Assembly (NCBI GenBank): GCA_001570385.1
Contig: BBYL01000015.1
Span: 235,851-299,850 of the forward strand
DNA length: 64,000 nucleotides
Origin: Microtetraspora glauca
Lineage (GTDB): Bacteria; Actinomycetota; Actinomycetes; Streptosporangiales; Streptosporangiaceae
Direction of reading: 5' to 3'
The translations under genes were made by a program, and so were the position numbers. Under the pieces are notes generated by a model. That model did no database searches, was not told where the DNA came from, and was given only the letters and a program-made list of their open reading frames with translations. Of the stretch, positions 51,278 through 61,752 are shown piece by piece (position 1 is the stretch's first letter; every line of letters begins with the position of its first letter).

Positions 51278-52300
51278 ATGAGGGCGGCGATTGCGGGAGC
51301 GAGCGGCTACGCGGGAGGCGAGCTGCTCCGGCTGCTGCTCGGTCACCCGTCCTTCGAGATCGGCGCGCTGACCGCCGGATCCAGCGCGGGGACGCGCCTC
51401 GGCGAGCACCAGCCCCACCTCCCCGCCCTGGCGGACCGCGTCATCCAGGACACCACCGCCGAGGCGCTGGCCGGTCATGACGTCGTGTTCCTCGCGCTCC
51501 CGCACGGCCAGTCCGCCGCCATCGCCGCCCAGCTCGGCGAGGGCACGGTCGTGGTCGACTGCGGCGCCGACTTCCGGCTGGAGAGCGCCGAGGACTGGAC
51601 CCATTTCTACGGAGGCACGCACGCGGGCACCTGGCCGTACGGCCTGCCCGAGCTGCCCGGCCAGCGCGAGGTGCTGCGCGAGGCCCGCAGGATCGCGGTC
51701 CCCGGCTGCTACCCCACCTCGGTGACGCTGGCCCTGTTCCCGGCCTTCGCCGCCGGGCTCGTCGAGCCCGACGTGGTCGTGGTCGCCGCCAGCGGCACCT
51801 CGGGCGCGGGCAGGGCGCCCAAGTCCCACCTTCTCGGCAGCGAGGTCATCGGCTCCGTCAGCGCGTACGGCGTGGGCGGCGTCCACCGGCACACCCCCGA
51901 GATGGAGCAGAACCTGGCGAAGGTCGCGGGAGGGCCCGTCCGGGTCTCCTTCACCCCGACGCTCGCCCCGATGAGCCGCGGCATCCTGGCCACCTGTACG
52001 GCACCGGCCGCCCCCGGCCTCACCGCCGCCGCGCTCCGGGAGGCGTACGAGACGGCGGTGAAGGACGAACCGTTCCTCCACCTGCTGCCCGAGGGGACCT
52101 GGCCGGCGACCGCGATGACGGCCGGAGCCAACACCGCCGTCCTGCAGGTCGCCCTCGACGAGCGCGCCGGGCGGGTCGTCGCCGTCGCCGCCATCGACAA
52201 CCTCACCAAGGGCACGGCGGGCGGCGCCGTCCAGAGCGTCAACCTGGCCCTCGGCCTTCCCGAGGAGCTCGGCCTCCCCCTGAACGGGCTCGCCCCGTGA
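51278..52300 (+). CDS. argC: N-acetyl-gamma-glutamyl-phosphate reductase
   Basis: 340 residues. Third step of arginine synthesis: NADPH-dependent reduction of N-acetylglutamyl phosphate. GASGYAGGELLRLLLGHP is the NADP fold start; the thioester cysteine is C144 in IAVPGCYPTSV; ASGTSGAGR, HRHTPEMEQNL and TPTLAPMSRGI are further family motifs. The ATG at 51278 has a G-rich site (GGGGGG) 4-6 bases upstream. First gene of argCJBDFR; candidate ArgR sites lie just upstream. Confidence 0.97.
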   Translation: MRAAIAGASGYAGGELLRLLLGHPSFEIGALTAGSSAGTRLGEHQPHLPALADRVIQDTTAEALAGHDVVFLALPHGQSAAIAAQLGEGTVVVDCGADFRLESAEDWTHFYGGTHAGTWPYGLPELPGQREVLREARRIAVPGCYPTSVTLALFPAFAAGLVEPDVVVVAASGTSGAGRAPKSHLLGSEVIGSVSAYGVGGVHRHTPEMEQNLAKVAGGPVRVSFTPTLAPMSRGILATCTAPAAPGLTAAALREAYETAVKDEPFLHLLPEGTWPATAMTAGANTAVLQVALDERAGRVVAVAAIDNLTKGTAGGAVQSVNLALGLPEELGLPLNGLAP

Positions 52301-52379
52301 TCCGGCGACGGCACGACCAGCGAACCGATCCACACATGACATGCGAGTGCGGCCCCGCGCCGCGAGGCGAGGAGGGTGT

Positions 52380-53534
52380 ATGAGCGTCACGGCTCCACTC
52401 GGGTTCCGGGCGGCGGGCGTCGTCGCGGGCATCAAGGCGAGCGGCGGGCGCGACCTCGCGCTCGTCGTCAACGACGGGCCGTCGCGCGCGGCCGCGGGTG
52501 TCTTCACCGCCAACAGGGTCAAGGCCGCGCCGGTGCTGTGGTCGGCGCAGGTGCTGGCCGGCGGCCGGGTCAAGGCGGTGATCCTCAACTCCGGCGGCGC
52601 CAACGCCTGCACCGGACCGCTCGGCTTCCAGGACACGCACGCCACGGCCGAGAAGGTCGCCGGGGCGCTGGAGGACTCGGCGGGTGAGATCGCCGTCTGC
52701 TCGACCGGGCTGATCGGAGAGCGGCTCCCGATGGACGCGCTGCTCGGCGGGGTCGACACGGCCGTGTCCCAGCTCTCGCGGGACGGCGGCCTGGCCGCCG
52801 CCGACGCGATCAGGACCACCGACTCGGTCAGCAAGATCGCCTTCCGCAGGGGCGAGGGCGGTTACATGGTGGGCGGCATGGCCAAGGGAGCGGGCATGCT
52901 CGCGCCGTCGCTGGCCACCATGCTGTGCGTCATCACCACCGACGCCGAGGTCACCTCGGAGGAGCTGGACGCGGTGCTGCGCAAGGCGACCGCCGTCACC
53001 TTCGACCGGCTGGACGCCGACGGCTGCATGTCCACCAACGACACCGTGCTGCTGCTGGCCAGCGGCGCGTCCGGGGTGCGGCCCGACCTCGCCGAGTTCG
53101 AGAAGGTCGTCACCACGGTCTGCGCCGACCTCACCCGGCAGCTCCTGGTCGACGCCGAGGGCGCGTCCAAGGCGATCGCGATCGAGGTCGTGGGCGCGGC
53201 CGGCGTCGAGGACGCCGTGACGGTCGGCCGGGCGGTGGCCAGGAACAACCTGCTCAAGTGCGCGATCCACGGCGAGGACCCCAACTGGGGCCGGGTGCTG
53301 TCCGCGGTCGGCACGACCGACGCCGTCTTCGACGCCGACCGGCTCAACGTGGCCATCAACGGCATCTGGATCTGCCGCGGCGGCGCGGTGGGCGACGACA
53401 GGTCCAAGGTCGACCTGCGCCCCCGCGACGTGACGATCACGATCGACCTGTCCGCGGGGCCGCATTCGGCGACGATCCACACCACCGACCTCACCGCGGC
53501 CTACGTCCACGAGAACTCGGCGTACTCGTCATGA
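52380..53534 (+). CDS. argJ: Bifunctional glutamate N-acetyltransferase/amino-acid acetyltransferase ArgJ
   Basis: 384 residues. Recycles acetyl from N-acetylornithine to glutamate, and may also start the pathway with acetyl-CoA. It is made as a precursor that self-cleaves before the catalytic threonine T180 in KGAGMLAPSLATMLCVITTDA. GFRAAGVVAGIK, FTANRVKAAPV, NSGGANACTG and the C-terminal ANDPNWGR-like GEDPNWGRV motif are conserved. ATG at 52380 with GAGGAGGG. Its TGA overlaps the argB ATG. Confidence 0.96.
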   Translation: MSVTAPLGFRAAGVVAGIKASGGRDLALVVNDGPSRAAAGVFTANRVKAAPVLWSAQVLAGGRVKAVILNSGGANACTGPLGFQDTHATAEKVAGALEDSAGEIAVCSTGLIGERLPMDALLGGVDTAVSQLSRDGGLAAADAIRTTDSVSKIAFRRGEGGYMVGGMAKGAGMLAPSLATMLCVITTDAEVTSEELDAVLRKATAVTFDRLDADGCMSTNDTVLLLASGASGVRPDLAEFEKVVTTVCADLTRQLLVDAEGASKAIAIEVVGAAGVEDAVTVGRAVARNNLLKCAIHGEDPNWGRVLSAVGTTDAVFDADRLNVAINGIWICRGGAVGDDRSKVDLRPRDVTITIDLSAGPHSATIHTTDLTAAYVHENSAYSS

Positions 53535-54483
53535 CGCCCCGGCTGAACGGCGCACTCGACAAGGCGCACACGCTCATCGAGGCGCTGCCCTGGATGGCGC
53601 GGTTCCACGGCGCGACCGTCGTCATCAAGTACGGCGGCAACGCGATGACCGAGGAGCACCTGCGCGAGAAGTTCGCCGACGACGTGGTCTTCCTCAGGTA
53701 CGCCGGGCTCAGGCCGGTGATCGTGCACGGCGGAGGCCCGCAGATCCAGCGGCACCTCGACCTGCTGGGGATCGAGAGCCACTTCGTCTCGGGCCTGCGG
53801 GTGACCACGCCCGAGGCCATGCAGGTGGTCCGGATGGTCCTGGTCGGCCAGGTCAACCGCGACGTGGTCGGCCTGATCAACCGGCACGGACCGTTCGCGG
53901 TCGGCATGTCGGGCGAGGACGCCCACCTGTTCACCGCGGAGCGCAAGCACGCAGTCGTGGACGGGGTCGCCGTCGACATCGGCCAGGTCGGCGAGATCGT
54001 CGGGGTCGAGGCGGGAGCCGTACAGGCCCTGCTGGACGACGGGCGGATCCCCGTGGTGTCGTCGATCGCGCGCGGCGAGGACGGCGAGATCTACAACGTC
54101 AACGCCGACACCGCCGCCGCCGCGCTCGCGGTCGCGCTGGGCGCGTCCAAGCTGGTCGTGCTCACCGACGTCGAGGGTCTGTACGCCGACTGGCCGAACA
54201 GCGGCGAGGTCGTCAGCAGGATCGCCGCGTCCGAGCTGGCCGAGCTGCTGCCGTCGCTGTCGAGCGGCATGGTCCCGAAGATGGAGGCGTGCCTGACGGC
54301 GGTGCGGGGCGGCGTCCCGCAGGCACACGTGCTCGACGGCCGGGTTCCGCACTCCGTGCTGCTGGAGATCTTCACGGACGAGGGCATCGGCACCATGGTC
54401 CTGCCCGACTCCACCCCCGCTCAGCCCGTGTCCGCACTGGTGGGGCGGCGCATGCAGGTCACCATTCCGATCAAGGGGGACGC

Positions 54484-54487
<4 letters not shown>
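53531..54487 (+). CDS. argB: Acetylglutamate kinase
   Basis: 318 residues. Phosphorylates N-acetylglutamate, usually the arginine-inhibited step. VVIKYGGNAM (ATP site), VIVHGGGPQIQ, GLRVTT, YNVNADTAAAALAVALGA and LTDVEGLY are all canonical, and the N-terminal helix (about 1-25) associated with arginine-sensitive hexameric forms is present. A 25-residue C-terminal extension (about 294-318: STPAQPVSALVGRR...) goes beyond the usual end and is Pro/Val-rich. Overlaps argJ by 4 bases and argD by 4 bases. Confidence 0.96.
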
Positions 54488-55693
<1,206 letters not shown>

Positions 55694-55701
<8 letters not shown>

Positions 55702-56713
55702 TCACGGACCTGCCGAGGACGCGCGGGTGAAACAGGGCGTGGACCCGGCGCGGGTCAGGCACTTCCTGCGGGACGACGACCTGACGCCCGAGGAGCAGGC
55801 GCAGGTGCTCGACCTGGCCGACGCGATGAAGAAGGACCGCTACGGCTACCGGCCCTTCGCGGGGCCGCGCACGGTGGCGGTGCTGTTCGACAAGCCGTCC
55901 ACCCGTACCCGGGTGTCGTTCGCGGTCGGCGTCGGCGAGCTCGGCGGCCTGCCGCTGGTCATCGACGGCGGCTCGTCCCAGATGGGGCGGGGCGAGCCGA
56001 TCGAGGACACCGCCCGCGTCCTGGAGCGCCAGGTGGGGGCCATCGTGTGGCGGACCTCCGGGCAGGAGCGTGTCGACGCGATGGCGTCGGCGTCGTCCGT
56101 TCCCGTGGTCAACGCGCTGACGGACGAGTTCCACCCGTGCCAGATCCTGGCGGACCTGCAGACGATCCGCGAGCACAAGGGCATGCTCAAGGGGCTCACC
56201 CTGGCGTACCTGGGCGACGGGGCGAACAACATGGCCCACTCCTACCTCCTGGGTGGCGCGACGGCCGGGATGCACGTACGGATCGGGGCGCCGGCCGGCT
56301 ACCTGCCGGACGCGGTGATCCTCGACCGGGCGGCCGAGATCGCCGCCACCACGGGCGGATCGGTCGCGGCGATCACCGACCCGGCGGCGGCGGTCGCCGG
56401 GGCGCACGTGCTCGCCACGGACACCTGGGTGTCGATGGGCCAGGAGGGCAAGGACGAACGCGTGGCGGCGTTCACGCCGTACCAGCTCGGGGCGGACCTG
56501 CTCGCTCGGGCGGCTCCGGACGCGATCGTGCTGCACTGCCTGCCCGCCTACCGGGGGCTGGAGATCACCGCCGAGGTGCTCGACGGCCCGCGGAGTGTCG
56601 TCTGGGACCAGGCCGAGAACCGGTTGCACGCCCAGAAGGCGCTCCTGCACTGGCTGGTGACGCGCAGCGGGCAGGCTGCGGGGGAAGGCTCGTCGGAGCT
56701 GGGGGCGTCGTGA
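55694..56713 (+). CDS. argF: Ornithine carbamoyltransferase
   Basis: 339 residues. Makes citrulline from ornithine and carbamoyl phosphate. Carbamoyl-phosphate loop STRTR (69-73), DEFHPCQILADLQT, and the catalytic HCLP with C282 (VLHCLPAYRG). The N-terminal 15 residues and the C-terminal Gly/Ser/Glu tail are extra. The presence of argF inside argCJBD-argR, and not elsewhere as in some streptomycetes, makes this an almost complete ornithine-to-citrulline cassette. Overlaps argR by 4 bases. Confidence 0.95.
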
Positions 56714-57216
56714 CCATCCCCCTCACGAAGGCGGCGCGGCACGCCAGGATCGTCGACCTCCTCACCAGGAACAAGATTCGGTCCCAGCCCGAGCTGTCCC
56801 GGCTGCTGGCCGAGGGCGGCGTCGAGGTGACCCAGGGGACGCTCTCGCGCGACCTGGACGAGCTGGGCGCGCTGAAGCTCCGGGCCGACGATGGGACACT
56901 GGTATACGCGGTGCCCGGTGAGGGAGGCGGCCGGATCCCGCTTTACCGGACGGGCATGGGGGAGAACCCCTACGCCAGGCTTCGCGGGATCGCCGAGGAG
57001 CTCCTGGTGTCGGCGGAGGCGTCGGCCAACCTGGTCATCCTGCGCACTCCGCCGGGGGCGGCGCAGTTCCTGGCCTCGGCCATCGACCACGCCGACTGGG
57101 AGTCGATCCTCGGCACGGTCGCGGGCGACGACACGATCCTGGTGATCAGCCGCGACCCTCTGGGGGGAGACGCTCTGGCGGCCGCCCTGCTGAAACTGGC
57201 CGACCGCCGCGGGTGA
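56710..57216 (+). CDS. argR: Arginine repressor ArgR
   Basis: 168 residues. N-terminal winged HTH (ARIVDLLTRNKIRSQPELSRLLAEGGVEVTQGTLSRDLDELGALK) and C-terminal oligomerisation and arginine-binding domain with VSAEASANLVILRTPPGAAQFLASAID and GTVAGDDTILVI, where DD is the arginine-contacting pair. GTG start overlapping argF. As the last gene of the operon it should repress its own transcription with arginine as co-repressor. Confidence 0.95.
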   Translation: MTIPLTKAARHARIVDLLTRNKIRSQPELSRLLAEGGVEVTQGTLSRDLDELGALKLRADDGTLVYAVPGEGGGRIPLYRTGMGENPYARLRGIAEELLVSAEASANLVILRTPPGAAQFLASAIDHADWESILGTVAGDDTILVISRDPLGGDALAAALLKLADRRG

Positions 57217-57376
57217 CGCCGCCGCGACCGCGCACGGCCCGCACAGCGGTCCGTAGAGCGGCCCGTACGGCGCGGCAGGGTCGGGCGACGCTCCGCCCGC
57301 GATCATGAAGAGAAGCGCCGGTAGGCGTTGTGACCTGTGAAAACATTAATCGTGACCACGCAATTGGAGAAAGATC

Positions 57377-58576
57377 ATGAGTGACAGGGTCGTACTCGCC
57401 TTCTCGGGCGGCCTCGACACCTCCGTGGCCATCCCGTTCCTCGCCGACAAGACCGGCGCCGAGGTCATCGCCGTCGCGGTCGACGTCGGCCAGGGCGGCG
57501 AGGACATGGAGGTCATCCGGAAGCGCGCGCTCGACTGCGGCGCGGTCGAGGCCGTCGTCGTCGACGCCCGCGAGGAGTTCGCGCGGGACTTCTGCGTCCC
57601 CGCGCTCCAGGCGAACGCGCTCTACATGGACCGCTACCCGCTGGTCAGCGCCCTCTCCCGGCCGCTGATCGTCAAGCACCTGGCCGCGGCGGCCAAGGAG
57701 TTCGGCGGCACCCACGTCTCGCACGGCTGCACGGGCAAGGGCAACGACCAGGTGCGGTTCGAGGCCGGCCTCGCCGCGCTGAACCCGGAGCTCAAGGTCA
57801 TCGCCCCGGCGCGTGACTACGCCTGGACCCGCGACAAGGCCATCGCCTTCGCCGAGGAGAAGGGCCTGCCGATCGACGTCACCAAGAAGTCGCCCTACTC
57901 CATCGACCAGAACCTCTGGGGCCGCGCCGTCGAGACCGGCTTCCTCGAGGACATCTGGAACGCGCCCATCGAGGACGTGTACGACTACACCGCCGACCCG
58001 ACCGTGCCGCGTGAGGCCGACGAGGTCGTCATCACCTTCGTCAAGGGTGTTCCCGTGGCCCTCGACGGCCGGGCGCTGTCGTCGTTCGAGATCATCGCCG
58101 AGCTGAACCGGCGTGCGGGCGCGCAGGGCGTCGGCCGGCTGGACATGGTGGAGGACCGGCTCGTCGGCATCAAGTCCCGCGAGGTCTACGAGGCCCCCGG
58201 CGCCGTCGCGCTGATCACCGCGCACATGGAACTGGAGAACGTCACCGTCGAGCGCGACCTCGCCCGGTTCAAGCGCTCGGTCGACCAGCGGTGGGGCGAG
58301 CTCGTCTACGACGGCCTGTGGTTCTCGCCGCTCAAGAACGCCCTCGACGCGTTCATCGCCGACGCCCAGCAGCACGTGTCCGGTGACATCCGGCTCGTCC
58401 TGCACGGCGGCCGCGCCGTCGTCACCGGCCGGCGCTCCGACGCCTCGCTGTACGACTTCTCGCTGGCCACATACGACACCGGCGACGCCTTCGACCAGTC
58501 GCTGGCCAAGGGCTTCGTCCAGCTCTGGTCGCTGCCCAGCAAGATCGCGGCTGCCCGCGACGCCCGCCAGGGCTAG
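57377..58576 (+). CDS. argG: Argininosuccinate synthase
   Basis: 399 residues. ATP-dependent condensation of citrulline and aspartate. AFSGGLDTSVAI is the N-type PP-loop; HGCTGKGNDQVRFE, KKSPYSIDQNLWGR and VQLWSLPSKIAA are conserved. ATG with GAGAAAGA upstream. It is separated from argR by 160 bases, whose AT-rich last 40 bases (57337-57376) probably hold its own promoter and perhaps an ArgR site, although I see no clear box. Ends in a strong terminator. Confidence 0.97.
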   Translation: MSDRVVLAFSGGLDTSVAIPFLADKTGAEVIAVAVDVGQGGEDMEVIRKRALDCGAVEAVVVDAREEFARDFCVPALQANALYMDRYPLVSALSRPLIVKHLAAAAKEFGGTHVSHGCTGKGNDQVRFEAGLAALNPELKVIAPARDYAWTRDKAIAFAEEKGLPIDVTKKSPYSIDQNLWGRAVETGFLEDIWNAPIEDVYDYTADPTVPREADEVVITFVKGVPVALDGRALSSFEIIAELNRRAGAQGVGRLDMVEDRLVGIKSREVYEAPGAVALITAHMELENVTVERDLARFKRSVDQRWGELVYDGLWFSPLKNALDAFIADAQQHVSGDIRLVLHGGRAVVTGRRSDASLYDFSLATYDTGDAFDQSLAKGFVQLWSLPSKIAAARDARQG

Positions 58577-58586
58577 AGGGTTCGCC

Positions 58587-58621
58587 GTGCGCCCCGGCTC
58601 TGGTGCGGAGCCGGGGCGCAC
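58587..58621 (+). terminator. Terminator after argG
   Basis: Perfect 14-base stem (GTGCGCCCCGGCTC with its complement) and a 7-base loop, 10 bases after the argG stop. argH must have its own promoter or depend on read-through. Confidence 0.7.
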
Positions 58622-58662
58622 GTCGGTTAAGGTCGCGGATGAAACTCGGAGGGAGAACGACG

Positions 58663-60078
58663 GTGGCGGACAACAAGCCGATGCGGCTGTGGGGCGGCAG
58701 GTTCGAGGGAGGGCCGGCGGACGCGCTCACCCGCCTGTCGGTGAGCGTGCAGTTCGACTGGCGGCTCGCGCCGTACGACCTGCTGGCCTCGCGCGCGCAC
58801 GCCCGGGTGCTGCACCGTGCCGGCTTGCTGACGGAGGAGGAGCTCGAGCGCATGCTCGGCGCCCTCGACGACCTGGAGCGGGCCTGCAAGGCGGGCGAGT
58901 TCCGGCCGACGGTCGCCGACGAGGACGTGCACACCGCCCTTGAGCGCGGGCTGCTCGAGCGGCTCGGCACGCTCGGAGGGAAGCTGCGGGCCGGCCGCAG
59001 CCGCAACGACCAGGTGGCCACCGACCTGCGGCTCTATCTGCGCGACCACGTCCGCACGATCGTCTCGCGCCTGGTCGAGCTGGAGACCGCGCTGATGAGC
59101 CAGGCCGAGGAGCACGCCTCGACCGCCGCTCCCGGCATGACCCACCTGCAGCACGCCCAGCCGGTGTCGTTCGGCCACCAGTTGCTCGCCCACGTGCACC
59201 CGCTGACGCGGGACATCGACCGGCTGCGCGACTGGGATCGGCGCGCCGCGATCTCCCCGCTCGGCTCCGGCGCCCTCGCCGGGTCCTCCCTGCCGCTCGA
59301 CCCGACGGCGGTCGCGGCCGAACTGGGCTTCGACGCCGCCGCGCCCAACTCGATGGACGCGGTGGCCGACCGTGACTTCGCCGCCGAGTTCCTGTTCTGC
59401 GCGGCGATGATCGGCGTGCACCTGTCCCGCCTGGGCGAGGAGATCGTCCTGTGGGCCTCGCAGGAGTTCCGCTGGATCGAGATGGACGACGCCTACTCCA
59501 CCGGCTCGTCGATCATGCCGCAGAAGAAGAACCCCGACGTCGCCGAGCTTGCCAGGGGCAAGAGCGGGCGGCTGATCGGCGCTCTCATGACCATGCTGAC
59601 GACGCTCAAGGGCCTGCCGCTCACCTACAACCGTGACCTGCAGGAGGACAAGGAGCCGGTGTTCGACGCGGTCGACACGCTGCTCCTGGTCCTGCCCGCG
59701 GTGTCGGGTCTGGTGTCCACCATGCGGGTAAACACGGCCAAGCTCGAGTCGAGCGCCCCCGACGGGTTCGCGCTGGCGACGGACCTGGCGGAGCTGCTGG
59801 TCCGCAAGGGTGTGGCCTTCCGTGACGCGCACGAGGCCGTCGGCCACCTGGTCGTCTGGTGCCAGGTCAACGACAAGGACCTCGGCGAGCTCACCGACGA
59901 CGAGCTGGCCAAGGTCTCGCCGCACTTCACGCCGGATGTCAGGGACGTGCTGAACGTGGCCGGCGCCCTCGCGGCCCGCAAGGCCTACGGCGGCACCGCT
60001 CCCGACCGGGTCATGGACCAGCTCGTCGCCCTGCGCGAGGCCGTCGACGTCCAGGCGGCGTGGGCGAGCGGAAGCTGA
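58663..60078 (+). CDS. argH: Argininosuccinate lyase
   Basis: 471 residues. Last step of arginine synthesis: argininosuccinate to arginine and fumarate. LWGGRFEGGPADALTRLSVSVQFD start, AGRSRNDQVATDLRLYLRD, TAAPGMTHLQHAQPVSFGH and the mobile catalytic loop GSSIMPQKKNP (serines 282-283). GTG at 58663 with CGGAGGGAG about 8 bases upstream; in-frame ATG 58639 would include the ribosome site in the coding region. The DNA glycosylase gene starts 2 bases after its stop, so the two may be co-transcribed. Confidence 0.96.
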   Translation: MADNKPMRLWGGRFEGGPADALTRLSVSVQFDWRLAPYDLLASRAHARVLHRAGLLTEEELERMLGALDDLERACKAGEFRPTVADEDVHTALERGLLERLGTLGGKLRAGRSRNDQVATDLRLYLRDHVRTIVSRLVELETALMSQAEEHASTAAPGMTHLQHAQPVSFGHQLLAHVHPLTRDIDRLRDWDRRAAISPLGSGALAGSSLPLDPTAVAAELGFDAAAPNSMDAVADRDFAAEFLFCAAMIGVHLSRLGEEIVLWASQEFRWIEMDDAYSTGSSIMPQKKNPDVAELARGKSGRLIGALMTMLTTLKGLPLTYNRDLQEDKEPVFDAVDTLLLVLPAVSGLVSTMRVNTAKLESSAPDGFALATDLAELLVRKGVAFRDAHEAVGHLVVWCQVNDKDLGELTDDELAKVSPHFTPDVRDVLNVAGALAARKAYGGTAPDRVMDQLVALREAVDVQAAWASGS

Positions 60079-60080
60079 CC

Positions 60081-61091
60081 ATGCCCTCCGGCCCGGTTCC
60101 GCGGGAGACCGGCTCCCGTCCGCCGGCTTCCGGGCTCTCCATGCCCGGGGGTGCCACGCGTGACGGCGTGGCACCCGACGGCGCCGTGCCGCCGGGCCCG
60201 GTCCTCCACGGGCGGCACTCCGCGCCGGGCGACGCCCGCGAGATCGTCCTGCCCGGCGATCTCGCACCGGGCGCGGGGACGGCGCTGCCCCGTGAGTTCT
60301 TCGACCGGCCGTCCCACCTGGTCGCACCGGACCTGCTCGGACGGGTGATCGTGCACGGCCCCGTGGCCGTACGGCTCACCGAGGTCGAGGCGTACGGCGG
60401 GCCGGGCAGGGACCCGGCCTCGCACACCTATCGCGGGCGGACGCCCCGCAATGCCGTGATGTTCGGCCATCCCGGCCACCTGTACGTCTATTTCACGTAC
60501 GGCATGCACTTCTGCGCCAATCTCGTCTGCCTGCCGGAGGGCAGCGGGTCGGCCGTGCTCCTGCGGGCCGGCGAGGTGATCGCGGGGGCCGACTCCGCCC
60601 GCTGCCGCCGCCTCTCGATCGGCGCGTCCCGCTCCCGTTCGTCTGCTTCCGAGACTTCGGCCGCTTCCGCTGTCTCCGATTCCTCCGGCGCGGACAGCGC
60701 CGATGTGGACAGCGCCGATGCGGGCGGGGCCGATGTGGACAGGGCCGATGTGGACAGGGCTGAGGCGGGCGAGAGCCGTACCCGGTCCGGCGGACGCCGG
60801 AGCATCCCCGACCGGGACCTGGCCAGGGGTCCGGCCCGACTGGCCGTCGCCCTCGATCTGGAACGGCGGCACAACGGACTCGACTGCTGCGCCGACGGGC
60901 CGATCCGGGTCCTCTCCGGCGTCGCCGTCGATCCGGCGCTCATCAGGACGGGGCCCCGCACGGGTGTCTCCGCCGGAGCGGAGACACCCTGGCGATTCTG
61001 GATCGACGGCGATCCCACGGTCTCGCCCTACCGTCCCCACGTACCGCGCCGGCGTGGCCGGACCGGGGGACCCCAGCCCGACGTGCGCTGA
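60081..61091 (+). CDS. DNA-3-methyladenine glycosylase (AAG/MPG family) with insertion
   Basis: 336 residues, against about 200 for the family. Removes alkylated purines in base excision repair. The core reads PREFFDRPSHLVAPDLLG, the catalytic region TEVEAYGGPGRDPASH (E103, Y105) and VYFTYGMHFCANLVC, then after a break RDLARGPARLAVALDL and the end part ending in SPYRPHV. Two additions: an N-terminal 70 residues rich in Gly/Pro and an insertion of about 60 residues (180-238) that contains tandem ADVDR-like pentads. The insertion falls between two core strands and may be a flexible loop. Start uncertain because of the N-terminal extension. Confidence 0.86.
   Translation: MPSGPVPRETGSRPPASGLSMPGGATRDGVAPDGAVPPGPVLHGRHSAPGDAREIVLPGDLAPGAGTALPREFFDRPSHLVAPDLLGRVIVHGPVAVRLTEVEAYGGPGRDPASHTYRGRTPRNAVMFGHPGHLYVYFTYGMHFCANLVCLPEGSGSAVLLRAGEVIAGADSARCRRLSIGASRSRSSASETSAASAVSDSSGADSADVDSADAGGADVDRADVDRAEAGESRTRSGGRRSIPDRDLARGPARLAVALDLERRHNGLDCCADGPIRVLSGVAVDPALIRTGPRTGVSAGAETPWRFWIDGDPTVSPYRPHVPRRRGRTGGPQPDVR
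60699..60773 (+). repeat. 15-base tandem repeat within the DNA glycosylase gene
   Basis: Five in-frame units, three of them GCCGATGTGGACAGS (60699, 60729, 60744) and two diverged (60714, 60759), encode Ala-Asp-Val-Asp-Arg/Ser pentads. They lie in a loop absent from the family. Confidence 0.85.
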
Positions 61092-61100
61092 TCGGGCGGC

Positions 61101-61134
61101 GACGTTCAGGAGGGCTCGACGTTCAGGAGGGCTC
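61101..61134. repeat. 17-base tandem duplication at the 3' end of the ArsC-like gene
   Basis: GACGTTCAGGAGGGCTC occurs twice head to tail (61101-61117, 61118-61134). The second copy contains the stop codon and last residues of the minus-strand ArsC-like gene; the first repeats them in the gap to the glycosylase gene. Confidence 0.85.
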
Positions 61135-61509
61135 GCCGGCCGGGTGCTCGGCCCGGGGCAGGACCGATCGGACCGATTCGGGGGATCGGCCGACGACCGC
61201 CGTCCCGTCGTCCGCGGTGATGATCGGCCGCTGGATCAGCACCGGATGGGCGGCCATCGCCTCGACCCACCGGCCGCGGTTCCGCTCGTCGCACGGCCAC
61301 GAGGCCATGCCGAGTTCCGCCGCAACGGGCTCACCGACGCGGGCGATGTCCCAGGGCTCCAGGCCGAGGCGCCGGAGCATCTCCTCGAGTTCCCGTACGG
61401 TCGGCGGCTCCTCCAGATAGTGGCGGATCGTGTACTGAGCGCCCTCTTCGTCCAGAAGGGACAACGCGGAGCGGCACTTGGAGCAGGCCGGGTTGATCCA
61501 GATTTCCAT
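61123..61509 (-). CDS. ArsC family (Spx/MgsR-like) protein
   Basis: 128 residues. Thioredoxin-like ArsC family: MEIWINPACSKCRSAL has a CxxC (C9, C12) in place of the single cysteine of plasmid arsenate reductase, followed by YLEEPPTVRELEEMLRRLGLEPWDI and HPVLIQRPIITADDGTAVVGRSPESV, the RP region conserved in the family. No arsenic genes are near, and similar chromosomal proteins often act as oxidoreductases or Spx-type regulators; so a role in arsenate reduction is not established. ATG start with GGAAG upstream. Converges on the glycosylase gene. Confidence 0.85.
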   Translation of the reverse strand: MEIWINPACSKCRSALSLLDEEGAQYTIRHYLEEPPTVRELEEMLRRLGLEPWDIARVGEPVAAELGMASWPCDERNRGRWVEAMAAHPVLIQRPIITADDGTAVVGRSPESVRSVLPRAEHPAGEPS

Positions 61510-61752
61510 GACGCCATTCTTCCGGCGACGCCCCGCCGTGGTCGCGGAACCCGGCGATGGTTCGCCACCTCCGGGCGGCCGGGACACCCCGGGCAGGAAG
61601 CCGGTCGGCGCCCCGTCCCCGTGAGGCTCAGGAGCACGTGACCTCCTGGCTCGCCAGGACCGGCCACGTATCGAGTGGCGATAGGGTTTTGTGATCAGGC
61701 AGGCTTGTACGGGGGCGAAAGCCGTACATCCATCGAACCGAAAGCCAGGATC

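Noticed and set aside
61123..61509. Arsenic resistance operon
   Set aside because: Only an ArsC-like thioredoxin-fold protein is present; no arsR, acr3 or arsB gene is near.
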